Assembly (NCBI GenBank): GCA_964494475.1
Contig: CAZBRS010000025.1
Coordinates: 14,748 to 78,747 of the forward strand
Direction: 5' to 3'
Source: CAZBRS01 sp964494475
Lineage (GTDB): Bacteria; Myxococcota_A; UBA9042; CAZBRS01
DNA length: 64,000 nucleotides
Positions within the stretch are counted from its first letter, which is position 1. Each line of letters begins with the position of its first letter. Below are positions 43,546 through 52,597 of this stretch, one piece after another. A model generated the notes under the pieces. It was not told the DNA's origin, made no database searches, and saw only the letters and a list, made by a program, of their open reading frames with translations. The position numbers and the translations under genes are program-made.

Positions 43546-45420
43546 TCAGGTCTCAAGCACTTTCTGGACCAGTTCGACCGAGCCCAGGGGGGCCGAGAGC
43601 TGCAGCCCCTGGACCAGGGGACGCACCGCCGCCAGCATCTCACGCGCGATCTCGACGCCCACGGCCGCGGCGGAGGCCCGATCGGAGGCCGCCGCCATAC
43701 GGGCCAGCACGGACTCGGGTACCGACACGCCGGGCACCTCGCTGCCGAGGAACTGGGCGTTGGCCAGGCTGGTGAGGGGCCAGATGCCGGCCAGGATCGG
43801 GACGCGCCGGACGCCGCGCTGTAGGAGCCTGTCGACGAAGCCCTCGAGCGCGGCGACGTCGAAGACGGGCTGCGTGATGGCGTACTCGGCGCCCGCCTCG
43901 AGCTTGCGCAGGAAGCGCTCGATCTCGAGGTCGGGGTTCAGGGCGGCTGGATTCAGCCCCACGCCGAACACGTACGCGGTCGGCTGCCCGATGGACGTGT
44001 GGCCGAGATCGGCCCCGGAGTTCAGGCGCTTCACGAGGTGCGTGAGCCCGATGGAGTCGACGTCGAACACCCCCGTGGCGTCGGGGTAGGTGCCCATCTT
44101 GGGAGGATCGCCCGTGACGAGCAGCAGGTTTCGGATGCCGAGCGCGAAGGCGCCGAGCAGATCGGACTGGATGCCGAGCACGTTCCGGTCGCGGCACGTG
44201 TAGTGCAGGATGACCTCGAGGCCCGCCTCGGCCTGGAGCCGGACGCCGGTCGCGAGCGCGCTCATGCGGGCGGTCGCGCGCGGGCCGTCGGGCAGGTTCA
44301 CGCACGTGATGCCGAGGGCCCGGAGCGCCACGGCCTTCTCGAGCAGCCTGGTGAGCACGTAGCCGCGTGGCGGCGTCAACTCGACCGACACGGGGAAGGC
44401 CCCGGTCGCGAGCGCCCGCCCGAACGCCGACCTTTCGCCGAGCGGCGGTGCCTCGGCGTGCGGCACCGCGTCCGGGCCGGGAGCGGACGAGACGACCGTG
44501 GAGTGGGCCTCGGAGGCCTCCATCGCCCGGATGGCCGCGCGCATGCTGCGGATGTGCCGGGGGTTCGTTCCGCAGCACCCCCCGAGCAGGCTGGCCCCGC
44601 GCTGCACGAAGCGCCGTGCGTATTCGGCCAGGTACTCGGGGGAGCACAGGTAGAGGTTTCGACCCTCGACGTTGCGAGGGATGCCGGCGTTCGGCTGCAC
44701 GCAAAGCCGACCGGCGGTCGCGGCGCGCATGCGCTCGACCACCGGCAACATGGCCGCCGGCCCCACGCTGCAGTTGATCCCGGCCACGTCGGCGCCGTGC
44801 TCGTGCAGGTAAGGCGCGTAGCGCTCGGGCTCGACCCCGTACACGGTGCTGCCGTCTTCCTGGATGGTCATGCTCGCGACCAGGAACGCCCCGGGCAGTT
44901 CGGCGCGGGCCACCTCGAGGGCCAACCCCATCTCGTCGAGGTTGGCGAAGGTCTCGAGCACGAGCCCGTCGACCCCTCCGGCCACGAGACCCCGGATCTG
45001 CTCGCGAAACGCGGCACGCGCCTCCTCGCGGGACAGCGTGCCCAGGGGGGCCACTTGCGCGCCGAGGGGGCCGACGGCGCCCAGCACCACCGTACCCCGG
45101 CCCGCCGCGTCGGCGGCCTCCCGGGCCACACGCGCGCCGGCCTCGTTGAACTCGAACGTGCGCTCGGCCAGCCCGAAGCGGGCCAGCCGCAAGCGATTGG
45201 CCCCGAAGGTGTTGGTCTCGAGCAGGTCGGCCCCCGCCTCGATGTAGTCGGCGTGGATCTCGCGCACCAGGTCGGGCCGCGTGACGTTCAACTCGTCGTA
45301 GCAGACGTTGAGGTACACGCCCCGGGTATAGATTTCGGTGCCCATGCCGCCGTCGAACAGCAGGATCTCGCCAGCCGACAAGCGCTCGAGCAGGCTCGCT
45401 CGGAGGTTGGAGGGCGTCAC
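43546..45420 (-). CDS. Bifunctional homocysteine S-methyltransferase / methylenetetrahydrofolate reductase
   Basis: The 624-aa protein joins two enzymes of methionine synthesis. Residues 1-300 are a zinc homocysteine methyltransferase barrel (LFDGGMGTEI, ETNTFGANRLRL, zinc cysteines C217 in GINCSVGP and C282-C283 in GGCCGTNPRHI). Residues about 345-624 are an MTHFR FAD barrel (VSVELTPPRG, LLLVTGDPPKMGTYP, YAITQPVFD). The same fusion is known from YitJ-type proteins of Bacillus. The start is GTG 45420, overlapping the stop of the Cys-repeat lipoprotein (GTGA). AGGGATGG is a possible Shine-Dalgarno. Confidence 0.92.
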   Translation of the reverse strand: MTPSNLRASLLERLSAGEILLFDGGMGTEIYTRGVYLNVCYDELNVTRPDLVREIHADYIEAGADLLETNTFGANRLRLARFGLAERTFEFNEAGARVAREAADAAGRGTVVLGAVGPLGAQVAPLGTLSREEARAAFREQIRGLVAGGVDGLVLETFANLDEMGLALEVARAELPGAFLVASMTIQEDGSTVYGVEPERYAPYLHEHGADVAGINCSVGPAAMLPVVERMRAATAGRLCVQPNAGIPRNVEGRNLYLCSPEYLAEYARRFVQRGASLLGGCCGTNPRHIRSMRAAIRAMEASEAHSTVVSSAPGPDAVPHAEAPPLGERSAFGRALATGAFPVSVELTPPRGYVLTRLLEKAVALRALGITCVNLPDGPRATARMSALATGVRLQAEAGLEVILHYTCRDRNVLGIQSDLLGAFALGIRNLLLVTGDPPKMGTYPDATGVFDVDSIGLTHLVKRLNSGADLGHTSIGQPTAYVFGVGLNPAALNPDLEIERFLRKLEAGAEYAITQPVFDVAALEGFVDRLLQRGVRRVPILAGIWPLTSLANAQFLGSEVPGVSVPESVLARMAAASDRASAAAVGVEIAREMLAAVRPLVQGLQLSAPLGSVELVQKVLET

Positions 45421-48356
45421 GGGCAAGCCATCCCTGCGCTCTGGCAGACCCCCTTGCAGCAGGCGCCCGAGCCGCCCAGCCCGAGCGTGCAGCCCAGCCC
45501 GTCGGGCTTCTTCGAGTGCTGGCAGCCGCCCTGAACGGTGCACGAGTCGTTGGTGCACGATTCGTCGTCGTCGCAGTCCGCCGAGGCGTGGCTGCAGCTG
45601 CCGTCGGCGTTGCACGTGTCGGTCGTGCAGGCATCGGCGTCGTCGCACGAGGGGTCGCCCACGCAGACCGTGCACACGGCCTTGGGCTCGTTCACGCACC
45701 CGACGCCCTCCTGGCACCAGTCGTAGGTGCACCAGTTCACGTCGTCGCACGACGTGGGCAGGTGCACGCACACCCCGTTCGAGCCGCACAAGTCGTCGGT
45801 GCACACGTTGGTGTCGACGCAGTCGGCCGCGACGCTGCACGTTCCGCAGCCGGGGATCTTGACGTAGTAGCACTCGCCGGTGCCCGCCTCGCAGTTGTCG
45901 AACGAGCACGCGTCGCCGTCGTCGCACTTCGGCGGGAAGACGCAGCCGAGCTCGGGGTCGCACGCATCGAGCGTGCACACGTCGGTGTCGGCGCACTCCA
46001 CGTCGGTGTGAACGCAGTAGTCGAACTCTTCGTTGCAGCCGTCGTCGGAGCACGCGTCGGCGTCGTCGCAGTTCTGCCCCGCGGTGTGCTGGCACGCGCC
46101 CGTCAGCCCGTTGCAGGTGTCGAGGGTGCAGAACACGCCGTCGGAGCAGTTCTTCGGCACGTGCGTGCACTCGCCCTCCGACGGGTCGCACCCATCGACG
46201 GTGCAGAGGTTCCCGTCGTCGCACGCCATCACCTCGTAGGAACACGCGAACGATTCGGAATCGCACGACTCGGTGGTGCAGGGGTTGCCGTCGTCGCAGT
46301 CGGCGCTCGCGTCGCACGCCGTGATCAGCGCATGCAGGCAGCCCACGCCGGGATCGCACGAATCGATGGTGCCCGCGTCGGCGTCGTCGCAGTCGGCCTG
46401 GCCGTGGGAGCACGAGCCGTCGACGTAGCTGCAGGCGTCGGTCGTGCAGGGGTCCAGATCGTCGCAGCCGGCCTCGTCGTAGAAGCAGGCCTCGGCCACG
46501 TCGTCGCAGCGGTCGAGCGTGCAGCGGTTCAAATCGTTGCAGTAGTTGCGGCGGTGCACGCAGCGGCCCGTGCCGGCCTCGCACGAGTCCTTGGTGCAGA
46601 GCGTGCCGTCGTCGCAGCCCTTGGGGGCCGAGATGCAGTCGGCCGTGGCGGGCTCACAGGCCCAGACGGTGCAGGGATCCTGCGCCGACTTGGCCGAGCA
46701 TTGAAGAGAGAGCGCGGAGGCCTGGTGCGTACAGCGGCACTTGGCATCGTCGCACTGGTCGTTGGTGCACAGGTCGTCGTCGTTGCACGTGTTCGGGGTG
46801 AAGACGCACTGGCCCGAGACCGGATCGCAGGCGTCGATGGTGCAGCACTTGTCGTCGTCGCACACGCGGGGTTCGTGCACGCAGCCGCCCTCGAACGACT
46901 TGCACGAGTCGACCGTGCACCCATCGCCGTCGTCGCAGTCTTCGGGGGTGACGGGCTCGTAGGCGCACATCTTCGACTCTTCGTCGCAGTGCCCCAGCGA
47001 GCAGGGATCACCCGCGTTCTCGCACGTGATCGTGTAGTGCCAGCAGGCGTCGCCGGCCGGGCTGCAGAAATCGGTGGTGCAGTACAACCCGTCGTCGCAA
47101 AGGAACTCGGCGCCGCCGCAGTCTTTTTCGTTGCACGCGCCCCCGGCCACCTCGGCGACCACGAACTGGCACGCGCCGGTCTCGGGCACGCACCGATCGT
47201 CGGTGCAGCCGTGGCCGTCGTCACAGACCTTGGCATCGTGCTTGCACTTCTTGACCCCGCCCGCGCCCGCGACGCACGTGTCGGTGGTGCAGAGGTTCTG
47301 GTCGTCGCACTCGGAGTCGGACGCGCAGACCGGGCACCCGGAGATGGTCGTGTGCAGGCAGCCGGAGAGCGGCTTGCACGAGTCGAGCGTGCACTCGTTG
47401 CCGTCGTCGCAGTCGGAGGGCAACGCCTGGCAGCACCCCTTGGCGTCGCACCAGTCGGCCGTGCACGCGTTCTGGTCGTTGCAGTCGATCGAAGAGCCGC
47501 AGGGCCGGGCACAGCACCCCGGGTCGGGCAGGAACACGCACCCGAGATCGGCCTTGCAGAAGTCGACGGTGCACGAGTCGTTGTCGTTGCAGGCGATCTC
47601 GGAGTGGCTGCAGCACTGCGACAGGGTATTGCAGGCGTCGATGGTGCACTGGTCGTCGTCGTCGCAGTCGGTCGCGTTCGAGCAATCGCCGCACACCTCG
47701 ACGTCGGGCACGCAGTTGCCGTTCACGCACTTGAAGTCGGCGTCGCAGGGGGTGGTCTCGTCCCACTCGAGGCAGTCGTCGGCGTCGAAGTCGCCGCACT
47801 CGCGCACCGCCGTGAGCTTGACGCAGTCGACGTCGCCGGGATCGGCGCACTGGCACTGCGACAGGCCGGCCTGCGGACACTCGTCGTCGCAGGGGATGAC
47901 GCACTTGCCGCCGACGCAGGTCTTCTCGCCGCAGCCTTCGGCCTGGCTCCAGTCGAGGCACTCGTCGTCGTCGTACTGCCCGCAACGATGCACGCCGTTG
48001 CCGTCGGTGCACGCGAGCATGCCCTTGACCGGGCAGTCGTCTTCGCAGGCAGGTACGTCGGCCTCGACCTCGATCTCGTCCTCGACCTCCTCGATCGGCT
48101 CGGGATCGGGCTCGGGTTCGGCGACGTCGGGCAGCGGCTCGCTGTGATCGGGCTCGTCGGAGCGCTCGGCGACGTCGGGCTCGACCTTCTCGTCGCCCAC
48201 GTCGGGGACATCGGCCGGCACGACCTCGACGTCGACCTCGCCCTGTCCCGGGTCGGCCCCGTTGTCCTCGGGGCCGCTGCCACCACCGCCACAGGCGGCC
48301 AGTCCGATCGCGGCCAGGAAGAGAAACGAACTCGCGAGGGAAGTGTACGAGCGCAT
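45417..48356 (-). CDS. Giant Cys-repeat lipoprotein
   Basis: The 979-aa lipoprotein (GLAAC, lipidation about residue 22) has an acidic Glu/Asp/Pro linker to about 100, then about 20 repeats built on C-DD-x-x-x-CT-x-D-x-C (for example CDDGNLCTVDGCDPSEGEC), each about 35-40 residues. These disulfide-rich repeats with Asp clusters probably bind calcium and form a long surface rod. No enzyme domain is present. The gene ends in a 4-bp GTGA overlap with the methionine-synthesis fusion, so the two are co-translated despite unrelated roles. ATG 48356 matches the signal peptide. Confidence 0.85.
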   Translation of the reverse strand: MRSYTSLASSFLFLAAIGLAACGGGGSGPEDNGADPGQGEVDVEVVPADVPDVGDEKVEPDVAERSDEPDHSEPLPDVAEPEPDPEPIEEVEDEIEVEADVPACEDDCPVKGMLACTDGNGVHRCGQYDDDECLDWSQAEGCGEKTCVGGKCVIPCDDECPQAGLSQCQCADPGDVDCVKLTAVRECGDFDADDCLEWDETTPCDADFKCVNGNCVPDVEVCGDCSNATDCDDDDQCTIDACNTLSQCCSHSEIACNDNDSCTVDFCKADLGCVFLPDPGCCARPCGSSIDCNDQNACTADWCDAKGCCQALPSDCDDGNECTLDSCKPLSGCLHTTISGCPVCASDSECDDQNLCTTDTCVAGAGGVKKCKHDAKVCDDGHGCTDDRCVPETGACQFVVAEVAGGACNEKDCGGAEFLCDDGLYCTTDFCSPAGDACWHYTITCENAGDPCSLGHCDEESKMCAYEPVTPEDCDDGDGCTVDSCKSFEGGCVHEPRVCDDDKCCTIDACDPVSGQCVFTPNTCNDDDLCTNDQCDDAKCRCTHQASALSLQCSAKSAQDPCTVWACEPATADCISAPKGCDDGTLCTKDSCEAGTGRCVHRRNYCNDLNRCTLDRCDDVAEACFYDEAGCDDLDPCTTDACSYVDGSCSHGQADCDDADAGTIDSCDPGVGCLHALITACDASADCDDGNPCTTESCDSESFACSYEVMACDDGNLCTVDGCDPSEGECTHVPKNCSDGVFCTLDTCNGLTGACQHTAGQNCDDADACSDDGCNEEFDYCVHTDVECADTDVCTLDACDPELGCVFPPKCDDGDACSFDNCEAGTGECYYVKIPGCGTCSVAADCVDTNVCTDDLCGSNGVCVHLPTSCDDVNWCTYDWCQEGVGCVNEPKAVCTVCVGDPSCDDADACTTDTCNADGSCSHASADCDDDESCTNDSCTVQGGCQHSKKPDGLGCTLGLGGSGACCKGVCQSAGMACP

Positions 48357-48419
48357 GGGCTACCCTTGGAGGATCCCGATGCGCGTATTGTCGCCGAGCC
48401 GCGTCAAGTGTTCAAGTCG

Positions 48420-49682
48420 TCAGGTGTCTTTGCGCTTGGAAGTCGCACCGGACCGGTACGCGGCGGCCTCGAGCCGGTACCGCTCGACCAGGCGGTACAG
48501 GTGCCGTCGGCTGAGCCCGAGGCTGCGCGCCGCGGCCGACATGTTGCCGCGCGCGGCTCGAAGCGCCTCGGCGACGCGCGCGCCGTCGTTCGAGAGATCG
48601 GGCGTCTCGACGCCCGGCAACAGCCGTCCGGGCAGGTCGGAGGGTTCGAACACCGCCTCGAGGCGCCCCGACGACGCGAGCTGATCGACCAGCGCGCACG
48701 CCTCGCCGCCGTTCCCCGGCCACGCGTGCAAGAGCAACGCCTCGACGAAGTCGACGCTGGCGGAGGGCGGCGTCTTTCGGCCCCGGCGGGCGAGCTCCGC
48801 CACCAGCGTGGGGATGACGTCTTCGCGCCGGCTTCGCAGCGGCGGGATCGCAACGTACGGGGGAGCGAGCAGCGCGATGAGCCCCGGCGTGAGCCCGACC
48901 GATGCGGCCGCACGCCCCGTGGCCTGCAGCGTGACGACCGTCGTGACGCCGCGCTCGCGCTGGAAGCTCTCGGAACGCAACAGGAACTCGAGGCGCTCCT
49001 GGGCCTCGCGCGGCGCCAGGGCCAGATCGTCGAAGTGCACGACGCTGGCGCCTGCGGCCGCCGCCCCCTCCATCCAGCGCAGCAGCGAACCCTCCCACGC
49101 GCCGTCGCGCAGCGACGTGCCGTGCAGGTGCATCAATCGCTCCGACGCTCCCAGACGCCGGGCGAGTCGTCGAACCGCCTCGGCCTTGCCGACCCCCGGC
49201 TCGCCCGCGAGCAGCACGCGCCCCCCGACGGGCAGCGACCCGAGCAGCGCGTTGGCCCGACGGACCTCCGCGGAGCCGCCCTCGAAGCAGCGCTCGTCGA
49301 GCCCACCGGCCCGCAGCAGGCCCGCGTCGTTGAGCTCGACGAACACGAAGATCTGGCCGCCGATCCGCACGACGTCGTTCGGAGTCACGACGCGCTCGCT
49401 CACGCGCTCGCCGTTGACCGACAGGCCGTTGGAGGAGCCCAGATCGACGACCTCGAAGCGACGACGGCGGGGCACGAACCGAACCGAGACGTGCTGGCGG
49501 CTCACCGATGGATCGTCGACGAAGAGGCCCGCCACGCGGGGATCGCGGCCCACCACGGTCGAGAGCTCGACGAGGACGAAGGGTTGGAAGACCGCGTCGA
49601 GTCGGCGGGGGTCGATCCGGAGAAGCGAGTAGGCGACCCCGCGACCCGGAACGCCCCCGATCTTCTCGGTGATTTCAGCCAC
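48420..49682 (-). CDS. FHA domain / degenerate sigma54-type AAA / Fis HTH regulator
   Basis: The protein (420 aa from GTG 49682, with GGGGGG 8 nt upstream; GTG 49721 is an alternative) has an N-terminal FHA domain (VVGRDPRVAGLFVDDPSVSR, DLGSSNGLSVNG). An AAA domain follows with Walker A GEPGVGKAEA and Walker B VVHFDDL. A C-terminal Fis-type HTH completes it (RGNMSAAARSLGLSRRHLYR). This is the layout of Myxococcus-type enhancer-binding proteins. However, the GAFTGA loop that contacts sigma54 is not present, so it probably regulates without sigma54. Its input would be phosphothreonine from Ser/Thr kinases. It is divergent from gdhA. Confidence 0.85.
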   Translation of the reverse strand: MAEITEKIGGVPGRGVAYSLLRIDPRRLDAVFQPFVLVELSTVVGRDPRVAGLFVDDPSVSRQHVSVRFVPRRRRFEVVDLGSSNGLSVNGERVSERVVTPNDVVRIGGQIFVFVELNDAGLLRAGGLDERCFEGGSAEVRRANALLGSLPVGGRVLLAGEPGVGKAEAVRRLARRLGASERLMHLHGTSLRDGAWEGSLLRWMEGAAAAGASVVHFDDLALAPREAQERLEFLLRSESFQRERGVTTVVTLQATGRAAASVGLTPGLIALLAPPYVAIPPLRSRREDVIPTLVAELARRGRKTPPSASVDFVEALLLHAWPGNGGEACALVDQLASSGRLEAVFEPSDLPGRLLPGVETPDLSNDGARVAEALRAARGNMSAAARSLGLSRRHLYRLVERYRLEAAAYRSGATSKRKDT

Positions 49683-49770
49683 TACGCGTGCCCCCCATGG
49701 CCGAAGATTATCGTCGACCACCAGGTCGAAGTCAATCGCATCGCGGCCTCCAGGGCGCGTCGGATTTTCA

Positions 49771-49798
49771 TTGACGCGACTCGGGGCTGTTCTAGTAT
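49771..49798 (+). promoter_or_regulatory. Sigma70-type promoter of glutamate dehydrogenase gene
   Basis: TTGACG (49771-49776), a 16-bp spacer and TAGTAT (49793-49798) lie 31 bp upstream of ATG 49829, followed by a GAGGTG ribosome site. Confidence 0.65.
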
Positions 49799-49828
49799 CG
49801 CGACGGTTTCAGACTGACGAGGTGCGTC

Positions 49829-51088
49829 ATGTTGCGTCATGAGAACCTGAATCCGTTCGCGATCGCCCAGGCCCAACTCGACACGGCCGCCGAGCGGCTC
49901 AAGCTCGACAAGGGCACTTGGGAGCTCCTGCGCTGGCCCATGAAGGAGATCCACCTCACCTTCCCCGTCCGCATGGACGACGGGACCGTGAAGATCTTCC
50001 ACGGGTTCCGGGTCCAGTACAACGGATCCCGAGGCCCGTGCAAGGGCGGCATCCGCTTCCACCCCAGCGAAACGATCGACACGGTGCGTGCCCTCGCGGC
50101 GTGGATGACCTGGAAGACGTCGGTCGTCGACATCCCCCTCGGCGGGGGCAAGGGCGGCGTCATCTGCAACCCCAAGGAGCTCACGGTCACCGAGCTCGAG
50201 CGCCTCAGTCGTGCCTATATCCGAGCGATCGGGAACGATCTCGGCGTCATGAAGGACGTGCCCGCCCCCGACGTCTACACCACGCCGCAGATCATGGGCT
50301 GGATGATGGACGAGTTCGAGACGCTGCACCAGGTCCACCACCCCGGCGTCATCACGGGCAAGCCGCTGGCGCTCGGCGGCAGCCAGGGTCGGCCCGACGC
50401 CACGGCGCGCGGCGGCCTCTACGTGTTGCGCGAGGCAGCGGCCAAGCTGGGCCTCGATCCGAAGACGTGTACGTACGCCATCCAGGGCCTCGGCAACGTG
50501 GGTGGGTACGCCGCGCAGATCCTCGACGAAGAGATCGGCGGGAAGATCGTCGCGCTCGGCGAGATCGACGGCGCCCTCGTCAACCCGGCCGGCCTCGACA
50601 TCAAGGCCGTCATGCGGCACTTCCGCGAGACGGGCGGCCTGCAGGGCTTCGCCGGGGGCCAGTTCCTCCCGAACTCGGCCGATTGCCTCGCGGTGGCCTG
50701 CGACGTGGTGATCCCGGCCGCCCTCGAGGGCGTGATCACGCGCGACAACGCCGCCCATATCAAGGCCCGCATCGTGCTCGAGTTGGCCAACGGCCCGACG
50801 ACCCCCGACGCCGACGAGATCCTGTTCGGCAAGGGCGTGGTGGTCATCCCCGACTTCCTGGCCAACGCCGGCGGCGTGACGGTCTCGTACTTCGAGCAGG
50901 TGCAGAACACCTACAACTTCTACTGGCCTCTGAACGAGATCCACGCCCGCCTCGACGAGCGGATGACGAGCGCGTTCACGGCCGTGTACGACATGTACAA
51001 GAAGGAAGGCGTGAACATGCGCGTGGCGGCCTACATGGTGGCGGTCAAGCGCGTCGCCGAGGCCATGCACCTGCGCGGCTGGGTGTAA
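49829..51088 (+). CDS. gdhA: Glutamate dehydrogenase
   Basis: The 419-aa enzyme interconverts glutamate and 2-oxoglutarate plus ammonia. The glutamate-binding GPCKGGIRFHP (K72) and the catalytic GGGKGG (K108) are present. The C-terminal Rossmann domain starts at YAIQGLGNVGGYAA. NGPTTPDADEILF and PDFLANAGGVTVSYFEQVQN are typical of the hexameric Glu/Leu/Phe dehydrogenase family. The sequence after the Rossmann motif does not settle NAD against NADP use. It has a good promoter of its own at 49771-49798 and is divergent from the FHA regulator. Confidence 0.95.
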   Translation: MLRHENLNPFAIAQAQLDTAAERLKLDKGTWELLRWPMKEIHLTFPVRMDDGTVKIFHGFRVQYNGSRGPCKGGIRFHPSETIDTVRALAAWMTWKTSVVDIPLGGGKGGVICNPKELTVTELERLSRAYIRAIGNDLGVMKDVPAPDVYTTPQIMGWMMDEFETLHQVHHPGVITGKPLALGGSQGRPDATARGGLYVLREAAAKLGLDPKTCTYAIQGLGNVGGYAAQILDEEIGGKIVALGEIDGALVNPAGLDIKAVMRHFRETGGLQGFAGGQFLPNSADCLAVACDVVIPAALEGVITRDNAAHIKARIVLELANGPTTPDADEILFGKGVVVIPDFLANAGGVTVSYFEQVQNTYNFYWPLNEIHARLDERMTSAFTAVYDMYKKEGVNMRVAAYMVAVKRVAEAMHLRGWV

Positions 51089-51091
51089 TCT

Positions 51092-52513
51092 TCAGTCTCC
51101 TCCCCCTCCCCGCTCCAGGAACCTCCCCGTACCCGGAGAGGCCTCCGAGCCCGCCTCCAGATCGTAAACGACCCGGCCCCGGAGCACGGTCTTCACGACG
51201 CGGCCCCGAAACACGTGCCCCTCGAAGGGCGTGAACCGGCCCTTGGAGGCCAGGTCCGCGCCGCGCACGATCCACTCCCGGTCGGGGTCGAGCAGCGCCA
51301 GGTCGGCGTGGGCGCCCACGTTCAGCGAGCCCTTGCGGGGCCAGAGCCCGTAACGTCGCGCGGCGGCCGCCGACGACACGGCGACGAGCCGATCCCAATC
51401 GAGGCGTCCGCGGTGGACGCCCTCGGAGACGAGGTACGGCAACATGAGCTCCGTTCCCGGCACGCCGCCGTAGGCCGTCCAGATGTCGCCGGTCTCCTTG
51501 TCCTCGGGCCACCGGCACGGGGCGTGGTCGGTCGCGACGAACTGCAGGCCGTCGCTCGCCAGCAGTTCCCAGAGCCGTGCTCGATCCGCCGCCCCTTTCA
51601 CGACGGGGGCCGTCTTCAGGCGCGCGCCCAGGCGCACGAGATCGTCGGTCGTGAACGCCAGGTAGTGCGGGCACGTCTCGGCCGAGACGTCGGCGCCGGC
51701 GCGCCGGGCTTCGGCGACGAGATCGGCGGCCCGCCCGCTGGCCACGTGCACGACGTGCAGCTTCACGCCCGTGGATCCCTGCAGCAGCAACGCGCCGGCC
51801 ACGGCCAGGCACTCGGCTCCGGAGGGCCTGGACTCGGCCCACGACGCCGGGTCCTTGCGTCCGGCGGCTCGGAGGGCGCGGGCCAGGCGCCCCACCACCT
51901 CGGGGTCCTCCGCGTGCAGCGCCACCACCGCCCCCAGGCTCGCCGCGCTCGCGAACACGTCGAGCAGTGCCGCTGGCGCCAGGGCGGGGTAGGTCTCCAT
52001 TCCCGAGACCGTGTAGGCCTTGAACCCCACGACGCCGGCGCGGTGCAGCGCCTCCAGGTCTCCGCGCCAGCGCGGGTCGTCGGCCTCGACCCGGCGCGCG
52101 TCGACGCCGCCGAACAGGGCGAAGTCGCAGCGGGCGGCCGCCTGGATGACGGAGAGCTTGGCGCGGAGCGCGTCGAGGGAGACCACGGGCGGGAGGCTCG
52201 TGCACGGCATGTCGATGACGGTCGTCACGCCGCCGCGCAGCGCCGAGGCCGAGCCGTGAGAGAAGTCTTCCCGCTCGGTGAAGCCGGGTTCGTCGAAGTG
52301 GACGTGCGGATCAATCGCCCCGGGCAACGCGATCAGCCCTCCGGCGTCGATCGAGCCATCGGCGTCGCGCGGATCGACGCGGCGGGCGAGGCGCGCGATC
52401 GTCCCGTCGCAGGCGAGCAGGTCGGCCTCGACGCCGACCTCCCGCGCAAGGCGTCCCACCAGGCGCAAGCCCGTAATGCGTACGCGACCTGCGCGCGCGT
52501 CTCCTCCTGGCAT
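51092..52513 (-). CDS. Dihydroorotase / allantoinase-type amidohydrolase
   Basis: The 473-aa protein is a cyclic amidohydrolase with a binuclear metal site: DPHVHFDEPG (HxH), the likely carboxylated lysine in GFKAYTV, the histidines in ALHAEDPE and HVVHVASG, and the final aspartate in ATDHAPC. Length and GFKAYT fit class I dihydroorotase or allantoinase; pyr or allantoin genes are not nearby, so the substrate is unresolved. GGAGGCGACG precedes ATG 52513. It converges with gdhA, with only 3 bp between the two stop codons. Confidence 0.88.
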   Translation of the reverse strand: MPGGDARAGRVRITGLRLVGRLAREVGVEADLLACDGTIARLARRVDPRDADGSIDAGGLIALPGAIDPHVHFDEPGFTEREDFSHGSASALRGGVTTVIDMPCTSLPPVVSLDALRAKLSVIQAAARCDFALFGGVDARRVEADDPRWRGDLEALHRAGVVGFKAYTVSGMETYPALAPAALLDVFASAASLGAVVALHAEDPEVVGRLARALRAAGRKDPASWAESRPSGAECLAVAGALLLQGSTGVKLHVVHVASGRAADLVAEARRAGADVSAETCPHYLAFTTDDLVRLGARLKTAPVVKGAADRARLWELLASDGLQFVATDHAPCRWPEDKETGDIWTAYGGVPGTELMLPYLVSEGVHRGRLDWDRLVAVSSAAAARRYGLWPRKGSLNVGAHADLALLDPDREWIVRGADLASKGRFTPFEGHVFRGRVVKTVLRGRVVYDLEAGSEASPGTGRFLERGGGGD

Positions 52514-52597
52514 CGTCGCCTCCTTGGCTTTACGCCCCGAGGCGAGTCTGGCATACTATGCCTTCGACGCGCAACGCTCGCGCTCAGGAGGTCTACC

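Noticed and set aside
45417..48356. Regularly spaced repeats that could suggest a CRISPR array
   Set aside because: The repeats are in frame, encode Cys-rich protein modules with synonymous variation, and have no constant spacer length.
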